64,000 nucleotides of DNA, taken from NCBI RefSeq assembly GCF_026191185.1, contig NZ_JAPHOV010000001.1, positions 2,227,001 through 2,291,000 of the forward strand. The letters are read 5' to 3'. Positions 36,196 to 44,233 of this stretch are shown here, piece after piece (the stretch's first letter is position 1; each line of letters begins with the position of its first letter). Below the pieces are notes generated by a model. It saw only the letters and a program-made list of their open reading frames with translations, was not told the DNA's origin and made no database searches. A program made the translations under genes and the position numbers. The stretch is from Legionella sp. PATHC032 (GTDB taxonomy: Bacteria; Pseudomonadota; Gammaproteobacteria; Legionellales; Legionellaceae).

Positions 36196-36737
36196 AAAAA
36201 CTGTCAGGCATCATCTCTATGTTCTTGATAAGCCTTATTGTTGTAGGCGCACTATTTCATGGCATGGGTTTTAGGATAAATCTAACTGAATCCATTCCTA
36301 TAGGCTTATATCGCATCGACAGCAAAGCCCCAATCAAAAATTCTTATGTGATTTTTTGTCCTGATGACAGGGAATCGTTTAGGTTAGCGAGGGATAGAGG
36401 TTATATAGACCATGGTCTTTACTGTGATGGATATGGTTACTTAATGAAAAAAGTGGTGGCTGTTTCTGGCGATATCCTCTCTGTGACCAATAAAGGGGTA
36501 TTTGTTAATCACATACTAACCCCCTATTCAAAACCAAAAATACAGGATGGGATGAAGCGCGCCTTACCTCAATGGCAAGTAATGAATTACCAACTCCAAA
36601 AAGATGAAGTGATGACTATGACCAGTCAAAGCGAATGGTCATTTGATGGTCGATATTATGGTCTTGTTCACGCAGGACAAATCAAAGGAATGATCACACC
36701 CATATGGGTAATTAATAAACGGGAGAGAACCACATGA
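36192..36737 (+). CDS. traF: TraF, conjugative signal-peptidase-like protease
   Basis: 181 residues, S26 family, one N-terminal membrane helix. The nucleophile Ser34 is in LTESIPIGLYRI and the general base Lys86 in YGYLMKKVV. Their 52-residue separation equals that of the RP4 TraF Ser/Lys pair. RP4 TraF cleaves and cyclises the TrbC prepilin. It overlaps traG by 4 nt. Confidence 0.93.
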   Translation: MKKLSGIISMFLISLIVVGALFHGMGFRINLTESIPIGLYRIDSKAPIKNSYVIFCPDDRESFRLARDRGYIDHGLYCDGYGYLMKKVVAVSGDILSVTNKGVFVNHILTPYSKPKIQDGMKRALPQWQVMNYQLQKDEVMTMTSQSEWSFDGRYYGLVHAGQIKGMITPIWVINKRERTT

Positions 36738-36898
36738 ATCATGAAACCGAATTAATGGATGTGATTGCAGAAAAATTTGAGGATTTAGTAATCCCTGGAT
36801 TTCTTCTTGAAGTCAGTCCGATAGAAGCGGACAGCATGGGAGCATTTGTAGAAGATGCACTCAATGAAAAAGATGCGATGGAGGCTATTTATGACTAA
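36734..36898 (+). CDS. Small acidic protein between traF and the ArdC-like gene
   Basis: 54 residues starting MNHETELMDVIAEKFEDLV, very acidic, no membrane segment. The start overlaps the traF stop as ATGA and the end overlaps the next gene by 8 nt, so it sits in a tightly coupled operon. Too short for the usual length cut-offs. No family recognised; acidity would fit a DNA-mimic or partner protein, but that is speculation. Confidence 0.6.
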   Translation: MNHETELMDVIAEKFEDLVIPGFLLEVSPIEADSMGAFVEDALNEKDAMEAIYD

Positions 36899-39077
36899 AA
36901 TGCCTTACCATGAAGTCGTTGCTAATCAAATTATTGAAAGCCTAAAAGCAGGAACCGCTCCCTGGTTAAAACCATGGGAGCCAGGTGTTGGCAATGGTCA
37001 AATTCCATATAATCCAGTCACCGGGAAGCGTTATCGAGGAATTAATGCATTGTATTTGATGGTGAATCAAAGTAATGACAATCGTTGGTTAACCTACAAA
37101 CAAGCACAAAGTATGGATGCACAAGTTCGCAAGGGAGAAAAAGGCACCACAATCCAATATTGGAAATTTCATGAGGAACAAACCAAACATGATGATACTG
37201 GTAAACCTGTTCTTGATGAACAGGGTAATCCATTAAAAGTGCAGGTGAATCTTGAACGACCCAAAGTGTTTTATGCAACGGTATTTCATGCCTCGCAAAT
37301 TGATAATATGCCAGAACTCATTGCAAAAGAGCCAGATTGGTCCTTAATTGAAAGAGCTGAAAAACTGCTACATAACTCTGGCGCTAACATTTTTCACTCA
37401 GAAGCAGACAGAGCTTTTTACAGATTATCGACTGATAGCATTCATCTTCCCCCTAAAGAGCAATTTAAATCTGCGGCCAACTACTATGCTACTGCCCTAC
37501 ATGAACTAGGTCATTGGAGCGGTCATCCCTCAAGGTTGGATAGAGATTTAGGCCATCCCTTTGGTTCAGATGCCTATGCCAAAGAAGAATTAAGAGCAGA
37601 AATCGCAAGTATGCTGTTAGGTGCCGAACTGGGTATAGGCCATGACCCTTCTCAACACACAGCATATATCAAATCATGGATACGGGTTTTGGAAGATGAG
37701 CCCTTAGAAATATTCAGAGCATCCGCAGATGCAGAGAAAATAGTGAATCATCTGTGTGCTTTAGAGCAAACCCAAAACCTTCAACTGTCAGAACTTATTG
37801 AGATCAAGGATGATAAACTAAAAGAGGAAGTCTATATGGCAACTGACAACATAACTTCTGAAAAAGTCTGGTTAAGCATCCCCTTCAAACAAAAAGAGAT
37901 TGCCAAATCCACAATTGGAAAACTCCCTGATGGAACGCCAGGTATCGTTTGGGATAAAGTGCAAAAGTGTTGGTATGCAAACCCTGGTGTTCCTGTTGAG
38001 AAAATCAAAGCCTGGCTTCCTGAACATCAGGTATTAACTCAGGAAAAAGCGCTTATACCCGAGGATGAATTTAAAGCGGCATTGATAAGCCTTGGTGCTA
38101 TTGTTGCAGGTGGGCATCCAATTATGGATGGTAAACCTCATCGCATTCCAACGGAGGGCGACAAAAACGGTGAAAAAGCAGGATTTTATGTAGCTCATTT
38201 AGATGGTATTCCAGCAGGATATATTAAAAACAACCGAACTGGTGCGGAGCTTAACTGGAAATGTAAGGGCTACATTTTAACTGGTGAACAAAAGGCAGCG
38301 CTTAAAGCAGGAGCTCTTGAACATCAACAAACTCGCCAACGTGAGCTTGAAGTCAAACAAAAAAGTACTGCGTTAAGACTCCAACAAAAATTATCTATGA
38401 TGACAGAGGTTGTTGAACCCACACCTTATATGAAATCGAAAGGTATTCAGGTTCATTCTGGAGTTTATACCGATGAAGAAAAAAAACTAACCTGTATTCC
38501 AGCAACAGATTGCGAAGGCACTATTTGGACTGTCCAATATATTTCTGAGGATGGTACTAAAAGATTTGCAAAAGACTCAAAAAAGGAAGGCTGTTTTCAT
38601 GTGTTGGGTAGTTTGGAAAAGCTTGCTAATGCACCTGTAATTATAATTGCCGAAGGTTATGCTACTGCTGCAACAATAAAAGAAGCATGTGAGCTACCGG
38701 CTGTCGTTTCTGCCTTTGATTCAGGGAACCTTAAAGCAGTAGCTAAAGAATTGAATAAAAAATATCCACATAAACCAATCATCCTGGCAGCGGATGATGA
38801 CAAGTATTTGGAATTATCGAAGGGTATCAACCCCGGTAAAGAAAAAGCCAGCGAAGCTGCCGAGGCTGTTAATGGTTTTATTGTTCTACCAACCTTCGCA
38901 TCAAGTGAGCAGTCATCAAACCCTAAACAATTCAGTGATTTTAATGACTTGGCAAATCATAGCAAATTGGGTTTCGAAGGAGTGATACGTCAGATAAAGC
39001 CAACAGTTGAACAAATTGCTAAACGCTATAATCGTATGCGATGGTCAAAGAATAGTAACGTGATTCATATTTCCTAG
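36891..39077 (+). CDS. ArdC-like/zincin/Toprim protein (TraC-type)
   Basis: 728 residues from ATG 36891 (GGAGG 6 nt upstream); the frame extends 12 codons further upstream. Residues about 1-120 are the ArdC N-terminal ssDNA-binding domain (YNPVTGKRYRGINALYL). Next comes a zincin-like domain with HELGHWSGH at about 205 and a downstream Glu in KEELRAEIASML. The C-terminus has a Toprim-type domain (VIIIAEGYATAATIKEA ... IILAADDD). Such proteins protect incoming ssDNA or prime its second strand. It may travel with the DNA into the recipient, as RP4 TraC does. Confidence 0.85.
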   Translation: MTKMPYHEVVANQIIESLKAGTAPWLKPWEPGVGNGQIPYNPVTGKRYRGINALYLMVNQSNDNRWLTYKQAQSMDAQVRKGEKGTTIQYWKFHEEQTKHDDTGKPVLDEQGNPLKVQVNLERPKVFYATVFHASQIDNMPELIAKEPDWSLIERAEKLLHNSGANIFHSEADRAFYRLSTDSIHLPPKEQFKSAANYYATALHELGHWSGHPSRLDRDLGHPFGSDAYAKEELRAEIASMLLGAELGIGHDPSQHTAYIKSWIRVLEDEPLEIFRASADAEKIVNHLCALEQTQNLQLSELIEIKDDKLKEEVYMATDNITSEKVWLSIPFKQKEIAKSTIGKLPDGTPGIVWDKVQKCWYANPGVPVEKIKAWLPEHQVLTQEKALIPEDEFKAALISLGAIVAGGHPIMDGKPHRIPTEGDKNGEKAGFYVAHLDGIPAGYIKNNRTGAELNWKCKGYILTGEQKAALKAGALEHQQTRQRELEVKQKSTALRLQQKLSMMTEVVEPTPYMKSKGIQVHSGVYTDEEKKLTCIPATDCEGTIWTVQYISEDGTKRFAKDSKKEGCFHVLGSLEKLANAPVIIIAEGYATAATIKEACELPAVVSAFDSGNLKAVAKELNKKYPHKPIILAADDDKYLELSKGINPGKEKASEAAEAVNGFIVLPTFASSEQSSNPKQFSDFNDLANHSKLGFEGVIRQIKPTVEQIAKRYNRMRWSKNSNVIHIS

Positions 39078-39120
39078 TTTCAACATGATAGGTAAAGGTC
39101 AGGCTGTCAGGTTTGAACCT

Positions 39121-39891
39121 TTATCTATTACAAATGAAACCATTACCAACTGATATTTCTCCGTCTTCACAAAATGAATAAGTGCTCAGGAATTCTTCCA
39201 GATGTTCAATATTTAATACCAGTATTGAAATTGAGTCAAATTTTCTTTCATTTTTGGGAGCAATACATAAATTATTTTTAGTTGGTATTTTATGTAAAGC
39301 CCATTTATATTGGCTAACTTCTGGGGCCGCAGAATTATTGTAATCAATAACCCATAACTTTGCATTTGTAATAATAACGGGGATTATGATGGGGAAGTCT
39401 CTTGATTTATTTTTATCTACATCTGTTATTGATATGGCCTTTATAGCTGACAAAATTTGATTTTGAGCCTTAAAAAAATTATTTTCAAAGTCATTCTTAG
39501 ATGCTTTTTTTAGTTGATTACCTGTTTTATTAAAAAAATCACCGGTAAACGTGAAAAAACACTGATTTTCGTCTGGTTTGAATTGGGCAACCCGATAGTT
39601 AGAATCTTTAATAACATGTCGCCTTGTATTATACAATTTGGGATCATTGCTATTATCTTCTTTAATCAAGATTAGATATGATGAATTGGCAGCCCCTTTA
39701 CATTCGATTAGCCATTCCCTACCTTGATATTGCGCTGCTTTAATATCGATCTCTACAAATTCATCCCCATTCTTTATTAACTGATTCATTAAAACAGAAA
39801 AACTCTTTTCTTCCAGTATCTTTTTTGCTCGGAATTCCAAATTAAAACCATAGCTATTAGCCGCATCCAAAATTAATTTATTATCATCCAT
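39121..39891 (-). CDS. Putative PD-(D/E)XK nuclease-like protein
   Basis: 256 residues. The N-terminal part has FVEIDIKAAQ followed after a few residues by WLIECKGAA, an E-x-D...ExK arrangement seen in restriction-type nucleases. An N-terminal helix (SYGFNLEFRAKKILEEKSF) precedes it as in many such enzymes. AAGGA lies upstream of the ATG. It is the only gene here convergent to the trb operon, between the ArdC-like gene and the relaxase. The match is by motif only. Confidence 0.6.
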   Translation of the reverse strand: MDDNKLILDAANSYGFNLEFRAKKILEEKSFSVLMNQLIKNGDEFVEIDIKAAQYQGREWLIECKGAANSSYLILIKEDNSNDPKLYNTRRHVIKDSNYRVAQFKPDENQCFFTFTGDFFNKTGNQLKKASKNDFENNFFKAQNQILSAIKAISITDVDKNKSRDFPIIIPVIITNAKLWVIDYNNSAAPEVSQYKWALHKIPTKNNLCIAPKNERKFDSISILVLNIEHLEEFLSTYSFCEDGEISVGNGFICNR

Positions 39892-39997
39892 AGCTTTCCT
39901 TAAATTACTTAGAATACTGGTTATTCCTAATGTCAGTGTGGTTTTTCTTAATTACCCCATCTAATAACTATAGGATAGATGATAAATTAACCCCAAT

Positions 39998-41869
39998 TTA
40001 TTTATTTTTACGATTTTTCCTTTTCTCATTTATTCCAAAAATTTTCCGTCGCACATGGTTATTAAGTTTGAATCTTTTCCGCTCCAGGTAATCATGTGCA
40101 TTATCCGGCAATAGCACTTGACCTCCTCCGGTGAACTGAACCAGATCGCATTGGGACAAGTTTCGCAAGCCGTTGTGATCTTTGGCTGGCGAGCCTTGTC
40201 TAATGCTGAAAGTGTTGGGCTTTGTGCCTCGCTTCTTTCTATTTTCATTGGCTGCTCCAATAGTCTCATAGCTTCCTGGAGTTCTTCCTCGATGGTTTTG
40301 TCCACTTGATCTTGATTGCTCATGAGATTTCTCCTGCTCAAAGTTTAGTTTTTGACGTTGATTTTCCAAATCCAAATCAGCAAAAGTGATCGGCATTTGG
40401 TATTGAATGACAATTTGCAAAATAATCTTTTTAAATAGTGGAGACCCGTTCACACAAATGCAGTCACCATAACGCTGCCGCGCCATCTCCAACGCTCTTT
40501 TAAGAGCCGAAATAGAACCACCTTTAGAAATGAAAATTTCCTTTCCATTATCCCTAATAACACTCATATCTTTCTTATAAATCTCAGTGCCTTCTTTGGT
40601 AACAGAGTCGATTTGTCTAAAATTGAAAATAGTAGAAACTAAGTCTTTACCTGAAATGGTGTAATCATAATTATTTTTACGATTACGATAACGCATTGCC
40701 ACTAAGGCCTCCTGATCGCCCTCTTGTGCTTTTTGTTTCAACCAATCAGCCCAGGTTTTGTTCTGGTGGGAATCTAATAACCTGCTTCGTTCTTTGGCGT
40801 AATTTTTTCTTATGCTATCAATCTCATTAAGTAATGTTTTGTTGATGTGACTATATAGAAATTTTTTCTGTACTTTAGAAAGGTTCATTAATTTTAAAGT
40901 CGCTCTTTTAATTCGACCTCGCTTTTTAGCCTTTTCAATTAGTTTGGCTCTAGCCTCCCGCAAATTTTTAAGTTTGTCTGAAATAATGTGTTTATTGTGT
41001 GATTTTTCATGCTTATATGTGGCATAGAGCGCAGAGCCAAGTATCTTTTTATTTAATGGTTCATAACGGTAAATATTAGACTCAGGTGCATCGCCCTCTG
41101 AGTAGGATGGTACGAAAGGACCTAGCTTGGATTCGAGATTTTTTTTAGAAAAGGTTCTGGAAATAGAGCTAGCTTTAACAGTCATCCCTTGCGGATTGCA
41201 GAAAACAAAACCGTTGGCTTTAACACGTATCATCAACCCATGTTCTGCCAAAATACTATGAATCTCCTTCCAGCTTCTAGCTGCCTCTATTTTTTCTTTA
41301 CAATGACGCTTCATCCAGTTAATTAAGCTTTCAATACCTGAATGGTGCTCCATATCATCTGCAAGATTTTCCGAACGGTTTTTCCGAGTTTGATGATTAG
41401 TTATTTGAAGACCTAATTCAATTTCGAGCTGGGATGCAGCTTGCGCAAAGATCTTATATGCCCTGTAAGGTTCAATCATATTAAAGGCTTGAGGATGAAT
41501 TTTATTAATCGCAACATGAATATGAAGATTGTCTGTGTCATGATGAACAACTGAGATTCTTTGGTGTTCTTTAAATCCAATCGACAATGCGACTCTATCT
41601 TCAATTTCCCGTAAAACTTGAGGGGAAGGATTTTCTCCTGGAGCGAAAGAAATAAGCATATGGTAGGTTTTATCCCCGGTGGCTCTTTGGTTTTTAGCTT
41701 GTGTCGCTAATACCTCCTGAACAGCCCATATAGGATCGAGGCTATTACAGTTTGATAATCTGACTTTACCCACTCGCTCCTGTTTGTTTTGTTGATTACA
41801 CAGGTATTGAACAAGACCCGAAAAACTACTAAGTCTAGTTTTCTTCATAGGGATATGGCGGATAATCAT
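39998..41869 (-). CDS. traI: TraI relaxase (MOBP, RP4 type)
   Basis: 623 residues. It nicks oriT, stays covalently bound to the 5' end and pilots it. The catalytic Tyr is Tyr22 (SGLVQYLCNQQ), at the same position as in RP4 TraI. Motif III HHDTDNLHIHVAINKIHP begins at 109 and supplies the metal-binding histidines. The first 250 residues closely follow RP4 TraI. The C-terminal tail is basic. The 3' portion is overlapped in another frame by a second gene (40030-40323). It overlaps traJ by 4 nt. Confidence 0.95.
   Translation of the reverse strand: MIIRHIPMKKTRLSSFSGLVQYLCNQQNKQERVGKVRLSNCNSLDPIWAVQEVLATQAKNQRATGDKTYHMLISFAPGENPSPQVLREIEDRVALSIGFKEHQRISVVHHDTDNLHIHVAINKIHPQAFNMIEPYRAYKIFAQAASQLEIELGLQITNHQTRKNRSENLADDMEHHSGIESLINWMKRHCKEKIEAARSWKEIHSILAEHGLMIRVKANGFVFCNPQGMTVKASSISRTFSKKNLESKLGPFVPSYSEGDAPESNIYRYEPLNKKILGSALYATYKHEKSHNKHIISDKLKNLREARAKLIEKAKKRGRIKRATLKLMNLSKVQKKFLYSHINKTLLNEIDSIRKNYAKERSRLLDSHQNKTWADWLKQKAQEGDQEALVAMRYRNRKNNYDYTISGKDLVSTIFNFRQIDSVTKEGTEIYKKDMSVIRDNGKEIFISKGGSISALKRALEMARQRYGDCICVNGSPLFKKIILQIVIQYQMPITFADLDLENQRQKLNFEQEKSHEQSRSSGQNHRGRTPGSYETIGAANENRKKRGTKPNTFSIRQGSPAKDHNGLRNLSQCDLVQFTGGGQVLLPDNAHDYLERKRFKLNNHVRRKIFGINEKRKNRKNK
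40030..40323 (-). CDS. TraH-like protein embedded in traI
   Basis: 97 residues, MSNQDQVDKTIEEELQEAM..., lying entirely inside traI in a different frame. AGGAG lies 7 nt before the ATG at 40323, a stronger site than many real genes here. The sequence has an acidic helical N-terminus and a Cys-rich C-terminus (CETCPNAIW, then CYCRIMHMITW) that does not look like random frame-shift translation. RP4 likewise has traH within traI. A six-residue longer upstream start is less well placed. Confidence 0.65.
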   Translation of the reverse strand: MSNQDQVDKTIEEELQEAMRLLEQPMKIERSEAQSPTLSALDKARQPKITTACETCPNAIWFSSPEEVKCYCRIMHMITWSGKDSNLITMCDGKFLE

Positions 41870-42219
41870 AGTTTTTTCACCACTTCCAACATGGCATCCT
41901 GGGTGGCTTGAATACGATTTAATAATGTTTTGACTGTGTGGAGGTCAAAATGCGCAACACGTTTATCTTGAGTCAACCATAGTTTTAGAAGTCCAGCAAG
42001 TCGTCCTAAGTCTCCATTAATTTTGGCTAGCTCCAGTACATAATCCTTATCAACACTACTTTGAATTTGATAACCGAGACTAATTCTTCTTAAATACTCG
42101 GCAATTGAAAGCCCAGCTGTTGCTGCGTTTGATTTAATCTGAATTTCTTCTGAAGGCAAAACAGGAACGCGAAGATGACGCCCATTTTTTCTGGTGGGTG
42201 TTTTAAGCTTATCGTCCAT
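41866..42219 (-). CDS. traJ: TraJ-like relaxosome accessory protein (MobC type)
   Basis: 117 residues with a ribbon-helix-helix start (RHLRVPVLPSEEIQIKSNAATAGLSIAEYLRR). RP4 TraJ binds the inverted repeat beside nic and recruits TraI. It is the first gene left of oriT and overlaps traI by 4 nt, exactly the RP4 order. Confidence 0.85.
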   Translation of the reverse strand: MDDKLKTPTRKNGRHLRVPVLPSEEIQIKSNAATAGLSIAEYLRRISLGYQIQSSVDKDYVLELAKINGDLGRLAGLLKLWLTQDKRVAHFDLHTVKTLLNRIQATQDAMLEVVKKL

Positions 42220-42612
42220 AAGGATGCCGACCTCTTAATTAAGTGGTTATGCAATCCTTTGGGTATTAAGTTGATCTCAAAACACTGGTTTTTCGTTGAG
42301 CACCGAAGGTGCGAATAAGACTTGTGAGGTTTGGTAGCCAGCTTGCTGGTTAGCTAACTTCACCTATCTTGCCCTGCGTTTTAAGTTCATCTAATAGCAT
42401 ACTATCAGGTAATTTTATGTAATTTCAAGGCTATTTGTTTTAAAACCAAATTAATTTCTAATAATTACCAATTATTACGATAAATTACATATTTGTGTGT
42501 TTAAGATGATGATTAATTACGCTAAAAGGAAAGAAAATAACTTAACTAATTGCACAGCAACAAAATAGTTTGTACTATCAGAAAGAGAACAATAATAAGT
42601 TGATGGTATGAG
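42220..42612. other. traJ-traK intergenic region
   Basis: 393 nt without a gene. The left part holds oriT. From about 42390 to 42612 it is AT-rich with no ORF. This part probably contains the traK promoter and TraK binding sites, since RP4 TraK wraps the DNA on its own side of nic. I could not define repeats there. Confidence 0.5.
42298..42380 (+). other. oriT with RP4-like nic site
   Basis: GAGCACCGAAGGTGCGAATA at 42298 is shared with the RP4 oriT. It is followed by an inverted repeat GTGAGGTT (42324-42331) / AACTTCAC (42356-42363) enclosing a hairpin CCAGC-TT-GCTGG (42338-42349). Then comes CTTCACCTATCTTGCCC at 42358-42374. RP4 is nicked in CTATCCTG|C; the equivalent bond here is between 42371 and 42372 on the plus strand. 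It lies between traJ and traK as in RP4. Confidence 0.9.
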
Positions 42613-42957
42613 ATGGAAAACTCCCTTAGCGAACGAATCGCAGCAAAGCAAATGGTAAGAAAAGCCTCTGCTAAATCTGTAAATAAAGCCGCATTTCTTG
42701 CTTTAAAAAATGATATCGCTTCAGCACTAGCTGACGGCTGGTCTATAAAGCTTGTCTGGGAAACCTTAGTTGAGGAAGGCAAAATCTCATTTTCATATAA
42801 AACTTTTTGTGGCTATGTAGCACGTTTGATTGCTGCAGAAAAAAAGCCATCTATGCAGGAAAACACCAAGGAAGATGAACAGGCTAAAAGTAAGACAAAA
42901 ACCGAAATTCGGGGCTTTACTTTTAATCCCAAACCCAACTTGGAGGAACTCTTGTAA
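42613..42957 (+). CDS. traK: TraK-like oriT-binding protein
   Basis: 114 residues. The helical domain (FLALKNDIASALADGWSIKLVWETLVEEGKISFSYKTFCGYV) is a typical small DNA-binding fold, followed by a charged tail. In RP4, TraK bends oriT DNA and promotes relaxosome formation. It is the first gene right of oriT and its stop overlaps traL by 1 nt (TAATG). Confidence 0.82.
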   Translation: MENSLSERIAAKQMVRKASAKSVNKAAFLALKNDIASALADGWSIKLVWETLVEEGKISFSYKTFCGYVARLIAAEKKPSMQENTKEDEQAKSKTKTEIRGFTFNPKPNLEELL

Positions 42958-43682
42958 TGGCAAAAATACATATCACACTGCAGGGAAAAGGCGGTGTCGG
43001 CAAATCATTTATTTCAGCAACAACTGCACAATACAAACAGCACAAAGGCCAGCCCCCGCTGTGCATTGACACCGACCCTATCAATTCAACCTTCCATGGC
43101 TTTAAAGCCCTCAACGTCGATCATATTCAAGTCATGAGCGGTGATGAAATTAACCCCCGTCTTTTTGATGCTCTCATCGAAAAAATTGCCTCAACAACTA
43201 ATGATGTAGTCATTGACAACGGAGCCAGTTCTTTTGTCCCGCTATCTCATTACCTCATTAGCAACCAAGTTCCCGCATTGTTACAGGAATTAGGTCATGA
43301 AATGGTGATTCATACGGTCATCACTGGTGGCCAGGCCTTATTCGATACTATTAATGGTTTTGCACAGCTGATTGACCAGTTTGCAAATGAAGCACAGTTT
43401 GTTGTCTGGCTCAATCCCTATTGGGGAGCCATTGAACATGAAGGCAAAGCATTTGAACAACTAAAAGCCTATCGAGATAACAAAGACAGAATATCAGCCT
43501 TAATTCATATCCCCGATCTGAAAAAAGAAACCTATGGCCGGGATCTAACCGAGATGCTTCAACAGAAATTGACTTTCGATGAAGTTTTGGGTACGCCAGA
43601 AAAAAGCATTATGACCCGCCAACGCTTAAAAATCGTTCGCGATCAACTGTTCGGACAGCTGGATGGCGCCAGGGTGATCTAA
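42957..43682 (+). CDS. traL: TraL-like ParA-family ATPase
   Basis: 241 residues with a deviant Walker A QGKGGVGKSFIS near the start and DTDP as a ParA-type motif. GGAGG upstream overlaps the end of traK. It matches the RP4 traL position. Role in transfer is not well defined. Confidence 0.85.
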   Translation: MAKIHITLQGKGGVGKSFISATTAQYKQHKGQPPLCIDTDPINSTFHGFKALNVDHIQVMSGDEINPRLFDALIEKIASTTNDVVIDNGASSFVPLSHYLISNQVPALLQELGHEMVIHTVITGGQALFDTINGFAQLIDQFANEAQFVVWLNPYWGAIEHEGKAFEQLKAYRDNKDRISALIHIPDLKKETYGRDLTEMLQQKLTFDEVLGTPEKSIMTRQRLKIVRDQLFGQLDGARVI

Positions 43683-44119
43683 TGTCAGAAAAACTGGATA
43701 AAATCATTCAAGACATCACTGTCAAACATGGTGTGCTTTTGGGTAAAGACGATCCAATCCTCATGCTTCAGACTATGAATGCACAACTGATTGAGGATAA
43801 TCGGAAAGCCCAACAGGATTTGCTGGTACAGTTCCGAGAGGAAATGGAAGGCATTTCCTCACAATGGAAAGATGATGCCAAAGAAAAAGCTGAAAAGGTT
43901 CTCAATGCGGCATTAGCTAGTAGTAAAGAAGCTATAACCAGATTGCTGCACGAATCTACTAAAGAATCGGTTCAAGCTATGAAGAAACTGATCTCGGATT
44001 CATTGATTGAGGCCCACTCCTTTACACAAAAGACACAGAAATTCAGTCGATTTGCATTGGTATCTTCAGCCACATTGTTTGCTGCCTCTTGTATAGTTCT
44101 CTTGCTATTTTGTAAATAG
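43682..44119 (+). CDS. traM: TraM-like membrane-anchored protein
   Basis: 145 residues. A coiled-coil-forming body (NAQLIEDNRKAQQDLLVQFREEM) precedes a single C-terminal membrane helix (about 123-143). It overlaps traL by 1 nt and sits where RP4 has traM. Confidence 0.75.
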   Translation: MSEKLDKIIQDITVKHGVLLGKDDPILMLQTMNAQLIEDNRKAQQDLLVQFREEMEGISSQWKDDAKEKAEKVLNAALASSKEAITRLLHESTKESVQAMKKLISDSLIEAHSFTQKTQKFSRFALVSSATLFAASCIVLLLFCK

Positions 44120-44154
44120 GTTTCATCGCAAAAGAATTCATAAATCTATCTATT

Positions 44155-44180
44155 GCCCCAGATTGGGGCTTCTTATTTTT
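44155..44180 (+). terminator. Strong intrinsic terminator after traM
   Basis: Stem GCCCCA / TGGGGC with a 3-nt loop, then TTCTTATTTTT. It closes the traKLM operon 36 nt after its last stop. Confidence 0.85.
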
Positions 44181-44233
44181 ATCAACTAAACTTAATGACA
44201 TGAATATTTAAACCAATACTAGTAGAGACAGGG

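Larger units (their letters stand above)
22118..44180. mobile_element. Conjugative core of an RP4-like integrative element
   Basis: A continuous block: lvrR/lvrABC regulation, trbB to trbL plus traG and traF, an ArdC/primase-like protein, relaxase and accessory proteins, oriT, and traKLM ending at a strong terminator. Gene order trbB-C-D-E-F-G-H-I-J-K-L matches the RP4 Tra2 core, and traI/traJ-oriT-traK-L-M matches the RP4 relaxosome region. Known Legionella trb/tra islands have the same make-up. The metal genes to the left are probably its cargo. The left attachment site is not visible. Confidence 0.85.

Noticed and set aside
39100-39121. Terminator between the ArdC-like gene and the convergent nuclease
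   Set aside because: Only a 4-bp AGGT/ACCT hairpin without a T-run; too weak to call.
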